Assembly (NCBI RefSeq): GCF_000010165.1
Contig: NC_012491.1
Span: forward strand, 3,975,501-4,039,500
Length of the DNA stretch: 64,000 nucleotides
Source: Brevibacillus brevis NBRC 100599
GTDB lineage: Bacteria > Bacillota > Bacilli > Brevibacillales > Brevibacillaceae
Reading direction: 5' to 3'
Position numbers and translations under genes: made by a program. Each line of letters starts with the position of its first letter. Positions within the stretch are counted from its first letter, which is position 1. Below are positions 1 through 7,372 of this stretch, piece by piece. Under the pieces are notes generated by a model. The model had not been told where the DNA came from. It did no database searches and was given only the letters and a program-made list of their open reading frames with translations.

Positions 1-494
1 AATACCTGCACGTCCGCTGGTAGAACACTTTCTCCCTCATAGAGCATGAAACGGCCATCCTGCCACTCGATCCGCAGCAATTGGCGTTGATCTGATTGGA
101 ATTGCCAGATGTACTGCTCCCCTGATGTGTGAAACGGCGCTTTTCCCACAGTCTGGACGGCGCCATTATATTGCTCCTCCAAATGGTAGGTGACATCATC
201 CATCTCGATTGTGGTCGGTACCTCGTCTATTGAATCCAGTCGTCCATCAATAACGCTATATAGCTGATAGACGATCTTCTCCCGTTCTTCGATATACAGG
301 TAGCGAATGGTCGTTCCATCCTGCAAGGTAAGCATCGTGGCTTTGCGACTCGCATTGCTCGCCTTCCCGATTACTTGATACGTAACGAGCGATACATCGA
401 CCACATCACCTGGTCCCACCGTCAGGATGCTCTTCTCCGGTGCAGGAGGCTCATGCTTGGCAAAAATGTTTTGGATTCGCTTCATCAAACTCAT
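1..494 (-). CDS. DUF4178 domain protein, 3' end outside window
   Basis: The frame begins with ATG (MSLMKRIQNIF) and stays open for 164 codons to the window edge, so the C-terminus is missing. The visible part matches what I know of DUF4178 proteins: a basic amphipathic start and then a beta-rich segment beginning VGPGDVVDVSLVTYQVIG. Such proteins are commonly linked to PspA/DUF350 envelope-stress loci; their biochemical role is not known to me. It is the third gene of a leftward operon, 25 bp after the DUF350 gene, and should be driven by the SigW-like promoter upstream of the pspA-like gene. Confidence 0.8.
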   Translation of the reverse strand, partial: MSLMKRIQNIFAKHEPPAPEKSILTVGPGDVVDVSLVTYQVIGKASNASRKATMLTLQDGTTIRYLYIEEREKIVYQLYSVIDGRLDSIDEVPTTIEMDDVTYHLEEQYNGAVQTVGKAPFHTSGEQYIWQFQSDQRQLLRIEWQDGRFMLYEGESVLPADVQV

Positions 495-519
495 GCTGTA
501 CTCCCTTCCCTTTCACGTC

Positions 520-924
520 TTACAGACATGCAGCCAAAATCAAGGCACCCACGAGATGGAATGAACCAGCCATCATGGCATGTGCTACCTTTCCTTCCTG
601 CGTCCCTTTTTCCAGATCCAGTCCGGTTACTTGCTTTAACAGCCATTCCACGATTCTTTCCAAAAGGAATAAAATAATAAAGGAGACCACAGAAAAGAGC
701 AGAGCTGTCCACAATGAGTTGGAGGTAATGATAGATTGCGATAAGATGTATCCTTGCGCAAACAGCTTCATAACAAAACGCGTCGTGACCGCAATGTTCC
801 CATTTTTGATTTCCGTGATGTCCTTGTATTTCGTAAACAACGAATCGATCCACATCAAAACAAAAAGCAAAATGCCGCCGGCTCCTGTCCAAACCAGCAT
901 CCCTAGTATTTCTGTCCACGTCAA
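520..924 (-). CDS. DUF350 (UPF0719) integral membrane protein
   Basis: A protein of 134 residues with about four hydrophobic helices (residues 5-27, 45-60, 68-90 and 112-134) and little outside the membrane. This is the size and layout of the DUF350 family (E. coli YjfL type). The start is TTG, preceded by GGAGTG about 7 nt upstream. It sits between a PspA-like protein and a DUF4178 protein, a combination recurring in bacterial envelope-stress loci, so a role in membrane maintenance with PspA is inferred. The function of the family is not established. Confidence 0.85.
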   Translation of the reverse strand: MTWTEILGMLVWTGAGGILLFVLMWIDSLFTKYKDITEIKNGNIAVTTRFVMKLFAQGYILSQSIITSNSLWTALLFSVVSFIILFLLERIVEWLLKQVTGLDLEKGTQEGKVAHAMMAGSFHLVGALILAACL

Positions 925-990
925 AGCGAATCACTCCACTTTCATCAAAGTGTATAAGGTCTGAAAAAAAGGGAAACCGCCTGAAGCGGT

Positions 991-1656
991 TTACCCCTCA
1001 TATTTTTTCAACAGAGCAGCCAGTTCGTCCTCAACGGCTTGATCCTTATTCAACTTCGCAATTTCATCATCTAAAGAGCTCTGCTTTTTGTAAATCTCGC
1101 CGCTGGCTTCTGCTTCTGCTTCCATTTGCAGTGCTTTTTCTTCCATGCGTTTCAAGCCAGACATAGCCGAGTTCGTGTCGAAGCTACCCATCGCCTGATT
1201 AATCGTCTTTTGCGCTTTGGCTGCATTGACGCGGGCAACCAATGTCTCGCGCTTGTTTTTCAGTTCGGTAATCTGTTTTTTCATCTCAGCCAGCTTCTCA
1301 CGCAATCCATCGGCTGCCAGCTTGTTTTTCTCGTAGCTGTCCTTGTATTCGTTCATTTTTTGCTCGGCAGCTTTCTTTTCTTCCAGAGCCCGTCGAGCCA
1401 GATCAATGTTCTGTGCTTGTGCTGCAATGTGAGCTTGCTCATCACGCTTTTTCACCAAGGCTTCCTGTTCTTCATACAGCACCTTGAATTTCTTTTCCAA
1501 AGCAATTTGAGCGGCAACCGCTTTCTCTGCTTCACTCAAGTCTTCTTGCATATCACGCAAATACTGGTCTGTCATTTTGATTGGATCTTCTGCTTTCTCA
1601 ATCAAAGCGTACAAATTGGACATGGTCAAATCACGCAGTCTTTTAAAAATGGACAT
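991..1656 (-). CDS. pspA: PspA/IM30 family phage-shock protein
   Basis: A protein of 221 residues that is almost entirely charged coiled coil, beginning MSIFKRLRDLTMSNLYAL, the typical amphipathic N-terminal helix of PspA/IM30/Vipp1 proteins. Family members (B. subtilis PspA and LiaH) assemble on the inner face of the cytoplasmic membrane and stabilise it under stress. AAGGAGG lies 7 nt before the ATG. It is the first gene of an operon with DUF350 and DUF4178 genes. A perfect SigW-type promoter upstream fits the known SigW control of B. subtilis pspA (ydjF). Assignment to PspA rather than LiaH rests on this context. Confidence 0.93.
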   Translation of the reverse strand: MSIFKRLRDLTMSNLYALIEKAEDPIKMTDQYLRDMQEDLSEAEKAVAAQIALEKKFKVLYEEQEALVKKRDEQAHIAAQAQNIDLARRALEEKKAAEQKMNEYKDSYEKNKLAADGLREKLAEMKKQITELKNKRETLVARVNAAKAQKTINQAMGSFDTNSAMSGLKRMEEKALQMEAEAEASGEIYKKQSSLDDEIAKLNKDQAVEDELAALLKKYEG

Positions 1657-1725
1657 GGATTATTCCTCCTTAAGTACGTGCTAGGTAGTTCGGCCTGAAT
1701 TTGCCGTCCCCGTTATACATGTATT

Positions 1726-1751
1726 TACGATGGTTACGCAAGTAAGTTTCA
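1726..1751 (-). promoter_or_regulatory. SigW-type ECF promoter for the pspA operon
   Basis: On the minus strand TGAAAC is followed by exactly 16 bp and then CGTA, which matches the SigW consensus in both elements and in spacing. It lies 70 bp upstream of the pspA start. The promoter call is from sequence; the SigW assignment is from the known consensus and could also suit SigX- or SigM-like factors. Confidence 0.8.
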
Positions 1752-1835
1752 ACAATTTATTTTTTTATTGGCTCACCTTTACTTTTCGTACAGCGCGACC
1801 TGTATTTCGTTTCAAAAACGCATCTACAATAATAC

Positions 1836-1947
1836 CTATTCGAAAGTAAGTTCGCCCGATTCTACACTTTTCCAAATAAGTTTTGCTTGAAATTGTGTTC
1901 CAGCCTGATGCTCAAGCTTCATTCTACCCGTTTTGCCTTTTTCAATG
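1836..1947 (-). pseudogene. Displaced 3' end of topB (109-bp direct repeat)
   Basis: Positions 1839-1947 align without gaps to 7699-7807, the last coding part of topB, with 7 mismatches in 109 bp, in the same orientation. The copy still reads as 36 codons of the topB frame (ending SVESGELTFE) and then TAG. It has no start, ribosome binding site or upstream topB sequence. It is either a duplication scar or the original topB end displaced by an inserted element lying between the two copies. Confidence 0.85.
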
Positions 1948-1993
1948 TACCCGTCCGATAGTACGAGCTGTTGCTATATTGACCTATATACCC

Positions 1994-2046
1994 TTGACTA
2001 CCACTAATTGTAAATGTTACTTTCTAGTAATACCCATTTTATGGGT
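1994..2046 (+). promoter_or_regulatory. Possible promoter and small palindrome before the nucleotidyltransferase
   Basis: TTGACT at 1994-1999 could be a -35 element, but the hexamer 17 bp downstream (TTACTT) is a poor -10. A short palindrome, ACCCAT-TTT-ATGGGT (2032-2046), sits just before the ribosome binding site and might be an operator or mRNA hairpin. Weak evidence. Confidence 0.3.
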
Positions 2047-2068
2047 CACTTTTTAAGGAGTGCTCGGC

Positions 2069-2860
2069 ATGAAGTTACCTTTACATGATCGATTCATTGA
2101 GCAAGCGATTGAGTATGTAAGCCAAGATCAACGACTTATAGGTCTCCTCGCAGGCGGATCTATGATGTACGGAGAAATGGATGAGTTTAGTGATCTGGAT
2201 TTAATAATCGTCTACAATTATGCTTTTCAAAATGAGATCATGGAACAACGCTTCCAAATTGCCGAAAGACTCGGTCATTTACTTTCTGCATTCACAGGCG
2301 AGCATGTCGGGGAACCGAGATTGCTTATTTGTTTATATGGCCCAGCCCCTCTTCATGTCGACCTTAAATTTGTACAACTGGAAGAGCTCGAATCCCGAGT
2401 CGAGAACCCACTGATTCTTTGGGAGAGTGGTTCTGATATTGCAACGATACTTAGTAAAACAAGTCCCTCTCTCCCTTTCCCTCAATCTCAGTGGATTGAA
2501 GATCGCTTCTGGGTATGGGTGCATTACTGCGCCACAAAATTAGGGAGAGGCGAATTATTCGAATTAATCGATACACTAACTTTTATGCGCAATGCAGTAT
2601 TAGGGCCGTTGGTACTCATCCGCAACGGTCATTCCCCTCGAGGGGTTCGAAAGCTCGAGAAATACGCTCTCAAGGAACTGGAGGAACTAAAAGGAACGAT
2701 TCCCATCCACAGCTTTGAAAGTTGCTACCACGCGCTAAAAAATACCATCAAGATGTACCAACGACTACGACAAGGATCTGAAATTGTACCTAGGAAGGAA
2801 GCAGAGCGCGTCTCAATCGCGTTTCTTGACGGTATATATTCAGGACAATCCCACTCGTAA
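2069..2860 (+). CDS. Nucleotidyltransferase-domain protein (aminoglycoside adenylyltransferase-like fold)
   Basis: A protein of 263 residues with the polymerase-beta nucleotidyltransferase signature near the N-terminus: LAGGSMMYGEMDEFSDLDL, where GGS and the D-x-D of SDLDL bind metal and nucleotide. A further acidic residue comes from the strand LHVDLKF. The helical C-terminal half resembles substrate domains of aminoglycoside nucleotidyltransferases and their uncharacterised relatives. ATG at 2069 is preferred because AAGGAG ends 8 nt before it; a GTG at 2060 overlaps that site. It stands alone, followed by a terminator, in the accessory stretch between the topB repeats. Resistance is possible but unproven; the substrate cannot be read from sequence. 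Confidence 0.8.
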   Translation: MKLPLHDRFIEQAIEYVSQDQRLIGLLAGGSMMYGEMDEFSDLDLIIVYNYAFQNEIMEQRFQIAERLGHLLSAFTGEHVGEPRLLICLYGPAPLHVDLKFVQLEELESRVENPLILWESGSDIATILSKTSPSLPFPQSQWIEDRFWVWVHYCATKLGRGELFELIDTLTFMRNAVLGPLVLIRNGHSPRGVRKLEKYALKELEELKGTIPIHSFESCYHALKNTIKMYQRLRQGSEIVPRKEAERVSIAFLDGIYSGQSHS

Positions 2861-2892
2861 CTTGTTCAACGAACTGGTTCGAAATATGAATT

Positions 2893-2950
2893 AACCCCTC
2901 CCTAACATAGTGAAGCTAATAGTAATTAGCCTTGGGAGGGGTTATTTTTA
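2893..2950 (+). terminator. Intrinsic terminator after the nucleotidyltransferase gene
   Basis: AACCCCTCCC (2893-2902) pairs with GGGAGGGGTT (2934-2943), with a nested GCTAAT/ATTAGC hairpin in the loop, followed by ATTTTTA. It lies 33 bp after the stop. Confidence 0.8.
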
Positions 2951-3053
2951 TGAAAATGACTGATCTCTGGCTTCCATTCACCTGTTCAACGACAGCACGG
3001 ATTTGGAGAAATTTATTGAACTACTCCCGGATCGTCCATCTCAGATGTAGAAG

Positions 3054-3116
3054 AAAATGGCTATCCATGCTAGGTCAGTTTTTTACCAGCCGCGGCATCG
3101 GATAGCCATTTTTTGT
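3054..3116 (+). terminator. Second terminator-like hairpin, possibly bidirectional
   Basis: AAAATGGCTATCC (3054-3066) pairs with GGATAGCCATTTT (3100-3112), followed by a T-run on the plus strand. On the minus strand it lies just beyond the MFS stop and could end that operon. The 100 bp between this and the previous terminator hold no gene I can support. Confidence 0.65.
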
Positions 3117-3141
3117 GGGGCTCTTCAAAGGCATGCTTAGA

Positions 3142-4338
3142 TCATAGCGTAGCCGTATCCTTTTCTTTGCGTAAGAAAACCAAAGGTAGAACGATTAGAA
3201 CGACAGAGATCAGTGTACATAGAATAGGGTAGCCAACATCTTCTGCGAGCTTTCCGAAAAAAGGAACCAGAACCGCCAAGATGATCGTCTTGATCATGGA
3301 TGAATAAGAAAGTAGCGTACTGCGTGAATTCCCCGAGATTCGCTGATTCGTCATATTGATTAAGACAGGCTCGATGATGGAGTAAAAGAAGCTGATGAGA
3401 ATCATACAGATGATCCCGGATAGTTCAGGCAACAACGGAAGCATGAAAATACTCAAAGCCATCATGACGGTGAACAAGATAACCGTTGCTGTCCCTCCCA
3501 ATCGTTTCTCCATGTGATAGGAGACGACGGAACCAAGAATACTTGTGCTTTGTATGAAAATAAATACAATGCCAAGCCATTCGATAGTCATTCCTTTCTC
3601 ATGTAGGAAAGGTGAAACAAATAAAAACGTAAAGCAAAAAGCGGGAACAGCCAGAATAGCAGAATAGAGCAGTACATTGCGCAAGCTCTTTCTCTTCCAT
3701 ACCTTTCTTGAGGTACTGAAAATGAAGTGGATGAGAGGTTCGTGCTCTTTGTTTGTTCCCACCCCCGATTGTTTCGGTTCTTTGATGAAAGAGGCAACAC
3801 ACCCGGCAACAAAGGAGAGAATCCCACAAATAATAAACGGTAAACCAAGCGAGTAGGTAGCTAACCACCCGCCAATGATTCCGGCAAATGCAGTGGCAAT
3901 ACGCATCATTGCCAATTGATAGCTCACCGCTTTGGAAAATAGATTTTCTTTACCTTTCTCGTGTAGATAATCGTAGAGGAGTGCCTGGTCAGCTCCAGAA
4001 ATAAAGCTCCCTCCCACGCTCCATACGATTTGCAGCAAGCAAAGAATCGGGAACCAGCCTGTGTATGCGTAGAGGATCATGGCAGGAGCCATTAATAAGG
4101 CTCCCATCACAAGAGAACGGGTGCGACCGAAACGATCTGCAACGATTCCAGCCGGTATCTCAGCCAAAGCGGCAGCTACCCAACCAAATCCCTCTACTAT
4201 TCCGATTGTGGCCAGACTTAGGCCTCGTACCTGCTGTAAATACAGCACATAGATGGGAAGCCACAAATGAAATTTCGTAAAAAAGGAATAGATGAAAATC
4301 ATAAGCATATTGGAATCTAGCAAAGCATGATTTTTCAT
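3142..4338 (-). CDS. MFS family transporter
   Basis: A protein of 398 residues with about 12 hydrophobic helices and the MFS loop 2-3 motif AGIVADRFGRTRSLVMG around residues 63-79, so a proton-coupled transporter in the cytoplasmic membrane. Family knowledge suggests drug or metabolite efflux; the substrate is not deducible. It is 11 bp downstream of the tandem GNAT gene, so both should be on one mRNA. The leader of that mRNA has a small reading frame and three tandem terminators, an arrangement typical of antibiotic-inducible resistance genes, which supports an efflux role by inference. Confidence 0.9.
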   Translation of the reverse strand: MKNHALLDSNMLMIFIYSFFTKFHLWLPIYVLYLQQVRGLSLATIGIVEGFGWVAAALAEIPAGIVADRFGRTRSLVMGALLMAPAMILYAYTGWFPILCLLQIVWSVGGSFISGADQALLYDYLHEKGKENLFSKAVSYQLAMMRIATAFAGIIGGWLATYSLGLPFIICGILSFVAGCVASFIKEPKQSGVGTNKEHEPLIHFIFSTSRKVWKRKSLRNVLLYSAILAVPAFCFTFLFVSPFLHEKGMTIEWLGIVFIFIQSTSILGSVVSYHMEKRLGGTATVILFTVMMALSIFMLPLLPELSGIICMILISFFYSIIEPVLINMTNQRISGNSRSTLLSYSSMIKTIILAVLVPFFGKLAEDVGYPILCTLISVVLIVLPLVFLRKEKDTATL

Positions 4339-4349
4339 TCAGTCATGCC

Positions 4350-5240
4350 TCACCCGACATAATAGTCGTAGACTGAGACGACTTCAAATCCTGTAGATTG
4401 ATAGAGTGACAAGGCGTTTTGATTATCGACAGCCACTTCTAGGCTAATTCCTCCTATGTGTTCTCTTTGATTCAAGATTTCCACTGTCTGAGAGAGGATT
4501 TTTCTACCCAGCCCTTTTCCTTGGAGCCCTTTTTTTACGCAAAATCCTGAGATGAAAAACTCGTTATCCTCTTCGCTTACGGTAATCATCCCGACTGGTT
4601 CAGACTCGTACTGAGCCAGATACGTTTGAAAGGATGGCTCTGACAAATTGCGTGTAACTAGCGCAGTCATGAGCTCAGCTGTATCCTCAAAACCGCTTAC
4701 GCCAATCTCTACCAGTGTCTGAAAATCATTCGTGGTGGCTGGGAAAAGCTGTAGACGGTTATCCGATTCCACAGCAGTTACGTGCGCTGTAGCGGAGTAA
4801 TCCAGCTTGTATTCAGAGAATTGATAAGTGGTCGCTACGCCTTCTGCAAAAGAACTGGCTTCCTTGGACTTGCGATTGCTGACGAGTAAAATTTGCGTTA
4901 CCTCACGCTTTTCACATTCAGCTTTTGCTTGTTCATACAGAGCGCGGAAGATTCCTTTGCGTCGATAGTCTGGATGAACCATTCCGCTGATCTCCACTTC
5001 TTTCGGACTGACGATCGCATACATACCGAGGAATCCAACCAGTTGCCCATCTTGGACGTACAGAAAATCATTCGTTTGTTCAGGTTGGCGGTTTTGGAGC
5101 ATCGATACGTTCAGGTTGACGGATAAATCAAATTCATCGTATGCCTCGCATATTTTTGCCAAATGGACAATCTGTTTCAACCACTCTTCCGAAAGCCCTT
5201 TTGCTATTACAAGTCCTGCACCGTTGTTAATTGTACTCAT
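4350..5240 (-). CDS. Tandem-domain GNAT N-acetyltransferase
   Basis: A protein of 296 residues with two GNAT-like halves. The first has ISGMVHPDYRRKGIFRALYE, an acetyl-CoA loop of the RxxGxG kind in degenerate form. The second has VKKGLQGKGLGRKILSQTVE, a canonical Q-x-x-G-x-G loop, near residues 230-250. The C-terminal half is therefore the likely acetyl-CoA-using domain. GGGAGG is 8-9 nt before the ATG. Many tandem GNATs acetylate small molecules including aminoglycosides, but the substrate here is unknown. It is first in an operon with the MFS gene and downstream of the leader at 5271-5580. Confidence 0.88.
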   Translation of the reverse strand: MSTINNGAGLVIAKGLSEEWLKQIVHLAKICEAYDEFDLSVNLNVSMLQNRQPEQTNDFLYVQDGQLVGFLGMYAIVSPKEVEISGMVHPDYRRKGIFRALYEQAKAECEKREVTQILLVSNRKSKEASSFAEGVATTYQFSEYKLDYSATAHVTAVESDNRLQLFPATTNDFQTLVEIGVSGFEDTAELMTALVTRNLSEPSFQTYLAQYESEPVGMITVSEEDNEFFISGFCVKKGLQGKGLGRKILSQTVEILNQREHIGGISLEVAVDNQNALSLYQSTGFEVVSVYDYYVG

Positions 5241-5270
5241 CGTCTCAACCTCCCATTAGTATGTGAATAG

Positions 5271-5302
5271 AAAAAAGCCGTGGAGCTTTCAATCCCCACG
5301 GC
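5271..5302 (-). terminator. Leader terminator T3, proximal to the GNAT gene
   Basis: On the minus strand GCCGTGG pairs with CCACGGC (12-nt loop) and six Ts follow. It lies 30 bp upstream of the GNAT start, inside the mRNA leader, so it should block transcription unless an alternative fold forms. Its 5' arm region (5292-5300) is perfectly complementary to the 3' arm of T2. Confidence 0.85.
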
Positions 5303-5312
5303 AGTAGATAGC

Positions 5313-5343
5313 AAAAAAAACGTGGGGATATTCGATCCCCACG
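5313..5343 (-). terminator. Leader terminator T2
   Basis: On the minus strand a perfect 9-bp stem, CGTGGGGAT with ATCCCCACG around a 5-nt loop, is followed by eight Ts. The 3' arm (plus 5321-5329) can instead pair over 9 bp with plus 5292-5300 in T3. That pairing would break both terminators and act as an antiterminator. Confidence 0.88.
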
Positions 5344-5403
5344 GCGGCAAACATAAACAAACTTGGCTACACCAAGCCTTTGACGCGTACATGGTTGCCA
5401 TAC

Positions 5404-5430
5404 AAAAAAACACGGGTAATCCCCGTGTTT
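5404..5430 (-). terminator. Leader terminator T1, distal
   Basis: On the minus strand AACACGGG pairs with CCCGTGTT around a 5-nt loop and runs into seven Ts. It lies 32 bp beyond the stop codon of the leader reading frame. It is the first of three successive terminators before the GNAT gene. Confidence 0.85.
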
Positions 5431-5461
5431 TAGGCACAGCTAGGAGAACCTGCTAGATAAA

Positions 5462-5542
5462 CTAGGAGGATTTCACGTACGCCAGATGGGGAAATGGAAT
5501 ATGATTGCATACTGAAATAGAACTCATGTATGTCATTGTCAT
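5462..5542 (-). CDS. Leader peptide of 26 residues (regulatory upstream reading frame)
   Basis: ATG is preceded by GGAGG with exactly 8 nt spacing, and the frame (MTMTYMSSISV then CNHIPFPHLAYVKSS) ends at TAG. It lies about 40 nt downstream of a good promoter and upstream of three tandem terminators that precede the GNAT and MFS genes. By analogy with known ribosome-mediated attenuators (for example bmrB before bmrCD), stalling of a ribosome on this frame could change the downstream fold. TTCCCCAT within codons 17-19 is complementary to GTGGGGAA overlapping its own ribosome binding region, so translation of the leader may also be structured. Function is inferred. Confidence 0.7.
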   Translation of the reverse strand: MTMTYMSSISVCNHIPFPHLAYVKSS

Positions 5543-5586
5543 GTTCCCCACCTCCATTATTGTTGCAAAATCAATAACTACCTTCA

Positions 5587-5615
5587 ACTATACGTGAAGT
5601 ACCGAAGTCTGACAA
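5587..5615 (-). promoter_or_regulatory. SigA-type promoter of the GNAT-MFS leader mRNA
   Basis: TTGTCA and TATAGT separated by exactly 17 bp on the minus strand. The predicted start near 5580 gives a leader of roughly 340 nt before the GNAT start. Confidence 0.75.
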
Positions 5616-5861
5616 TTGTTTTTTTCAACGTGTAAGAAAGTTTAAGTCCTTCACCATGTTAAGGCAATCTTGCTTGAACTTTTTGGATCGCACAAACCTT
5701 CTGCTAAAACGCGGTCGTTCCTCGTTGAAAAGTCCTCGATAAAGTTTTTTACCCTTGCTTTCAAGATCCCTAGTTCCCGCATTCTTCGCCGTTAGCCATT
5801 GATCTGCCCACAGACCTGATCAATTGTGTTTCTATTTGATGCAGGTTTGGATAAGCCCTAC
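5616..5861. other. Intergenic stretch with no gene I can support
   Basis: Between the leader promoter and the lactonase-like gene. On the minus strand one frame is free of stops from about 5820 to 5625 (reading SGLWADQWLTAKNAGTRDL and onward to DLNFLTR), but it has no start codon with a ribosome binding site and I recognise no family. It may be a gene remnant of the accessory stretch. Confidence 0.3.
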
Positions 5862-6794
5862 TTATTCATAGTATCCTTCCGTTGATTTGCGGAATTGTTT
5901 GAATTGATTCGCATCATGCCCGAACCACACTTGGGAATTCGTTCGGACAGCGAGCGTGCGGATTTTCTCAACCGTGTTCCGATAGCCGATCGAATCGTAT
6001 ATGATGCCTGGCAGCTTGACGGGTGGACCGTAACTCTCTGCCGTATAGATGGCATCGGAAGCGAGGATGATCCCGCCAGTTTCCGGCATTTCAATGTGCA
6101 AGCCTAACATGCCCCAAGCATGGCCGCTGCCAAAGTTCATAATCTTGATTCCTTCAGCCAGCTCCAGGTTATCTTCATGGCGTTTGACGGTCCGCCACTG
6201 TAAGTGGTTTTTGATCCAAGCATCGATGTCCGCCCAAACGTAGGCTCCTTCTTTTTCGTTGCGGGCATAGCTTTGCAACGTGCCGTTCAGCTCATCTTCA
6301 TGGACAATAATTGTAGCGTTCGTGAACATCTCCAAGCACCCGGCATGGTCCAAATGCAAATGAGACGCAACGACGTACTTGATTTCCTCAGGTCTTACAT
6401 GGATCTGCTCCAGCCGGTTATGCAGGTAACATTCCTCGCTCGCCACCCAAGGGGACGCCAGCTGAGTTGATGCGGCCCAGCGTCCTTCGATGCCCATCGA
6501 GTTCGGGTTGCAGGCTGTATCGAACAAAATTTTTCCTTCTGGATGATCGATCAATACCGTATAAATCGGAAATTCCACGAACTGTGTAGCTGCGTTCGGA
6601 TTTTTGATCGTAGCAGGATTATGCATGGCGATTATCCAGTTTTTATCCATGCTCATTCGACCGTTATCCATCACATACAGCTTAGGGCGAGCTTTACTAA
6701 TATTCGGCACGTTCATTTCCTCCCATGTAAGTAACGTTTTTGTCTGATTGCTACTGATGTTCAACTTTGTCGGCTTATAATGCATTGTTGCCAT
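5862..6794 (-). CDS. Metallo-beta-lactamase-fold hydrolase, N-acyl-homoserine-lactonase-like
   Basis: A protein of 310 residues with the complete dinuclear zinc set of the lactonase branch: SHLHLDHAG (HxHxDH), GHAWGM (His), ASDAIY (bridging Asp) and WFGHDA (last His). LFDTAC ahead of them matches the LVDTG strand of AiiA-type lactonases. ATG at 6794 is chosen because CGGAGGAG lies 10-11 nt upstream; an in-frame ATG at 6836 has no such site. Likely a cytoplasmic hydrolase of lactone or related esters; true AHL activity is inference. It diverges from an HxlR regulator gene with 112 bp between, suggesting local control. Confidence 0.85.
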   Translation of the reverse strand: MATMHYKPTKLNISSNQTKTLLTWEEMNVPNISKARPKLYVMDNGRMSMDKNWIIAMHNPATIKNPNAATQFVEFPIYTVLIDHPEGKILFDTACNPNSMGIEGRWAASTQLASPWVASEECYLHNRLEQIHVRPEEIKYVVASHLHLDHAGCLEMFTNATIIVHEDELNGTLQSYARNEKEGAYVWADIDAWIKNHLQWRTVKRHEDNLELAEGIKIMNFGSGHAWGMLGLHIEMPETGGIILASDAIYTAESYGPPVKLPGIIYDSIGYRNTVEKIRTLAVRTNSQVWFGHDANQFKQFRKSTEGYYE

Positions 6795-6837
6795 GCATCG
6801 CCGCTCCTCCGTTGGTGTAGACATATAATAATTCACG

Positions 6838-6890
6838 TACTAAACTTATGTAAGTAGGCACTTTAAGGTGGCCTGGGAACTTTGAAGTGC
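6838..6890. promoter_or_regulatory. Candidate operators in the lactonase/HxlR divergent region
   Basis: ACTTA-TG-TAAGT sits inside a wider TACT...AGTA arrangement (6838-6856), and GCACTT (6858-6863) is mirrored by AAGTGC (6885-6890) just ahead of the HxlR ribosome binding site. HxlR/YodB-type dimers bind TACT...AGTA-like palindromes, so these are plausible autoregulatory sites; not verified. Confidence 0.4.
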
Positions 6891-6906
6891 ATAGGAGGGA
6901 AATCAT

Positions 6907-7311
6907 TTGACATCTTCGGCTAAAGGAAAACAATCTGATATCTCATTGGCGGTGTGCGGATACAGCAGAGTTCTTGAAATTATTTCCAATAAGTGGACAG
7001 CGCTCGTCATTTATGCATTGGAAAACGGAAGCATTCGATACGGAGAAATGGAAAGAAGAATCGAGGGCATTTCAAAAAAAATGCTCACGCAAACGGTACG
7101 AAAACTGGAATGGAATGGGCTGGTCCAACGGCATATTACACCAACTGTGCCCCCAACAGTTGAATATACGCTCACTCCTTTAGGGGAAAGCTTGCTTCAG
7201 CCGATGAGAGAGCTAAGACAGTGGGGAAGGGAAAATTACTGGCATGTCGAGGCGGCAAGAGCCAATTATGATCTAACTTACTGTAAGGAGTCTCAGTCCT
7301 TGACAAATTGA
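6907..7311 (+). CDS. HxlR-family winged-helix regulator
   Basis: A protein of 134 residues with the HxlR signature: a Cys near the start (LAVCGYSRVLEIISNKW), the winged-helix segment RYGEMERRIEGISKKMLTQT and the wing VEYTLTPLG. The TTG start follows AGGAGGG by 7 nt. HxlR proteins are dimeric repressors or activators that often sense electrophiles or aldehydes, sometimes through the N-terminal Cys. Divergent from the lactonase-like hydrolase gene, its most likely target. Confidence 0.92.
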   Translation: MTSSAKGKQSDISLAVCGYSRVLEIISNKWTALVIYALENGSIRYGEMERRIEGISKKMLTQTVRKLEWNGLVQRHITPTVPPTVEYTLTPLGESLLQPMRELRQWGRENYWHVEAARANYDLTYCKESQSLTN

Positions 7312-7372
7312 AAATTAGGGTCTGTAAAATAAATTGTGAAACCTGGAAGTGATTGATCGGTAGAACACTAAT

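Noticed and set aside
2950..3102. Small plus-strand frame of about 50 codons between two terminators
   Set aside because: Its ATG follows the T-run of a terminator without a ribosome binding site, and no family is recognised.
5237..5437. 66-codon minus-strand frame across the GNAT leader
   Set aside because: It runs through three intrinsic terminators and has no ribosome binding site; the structured leader explains it.
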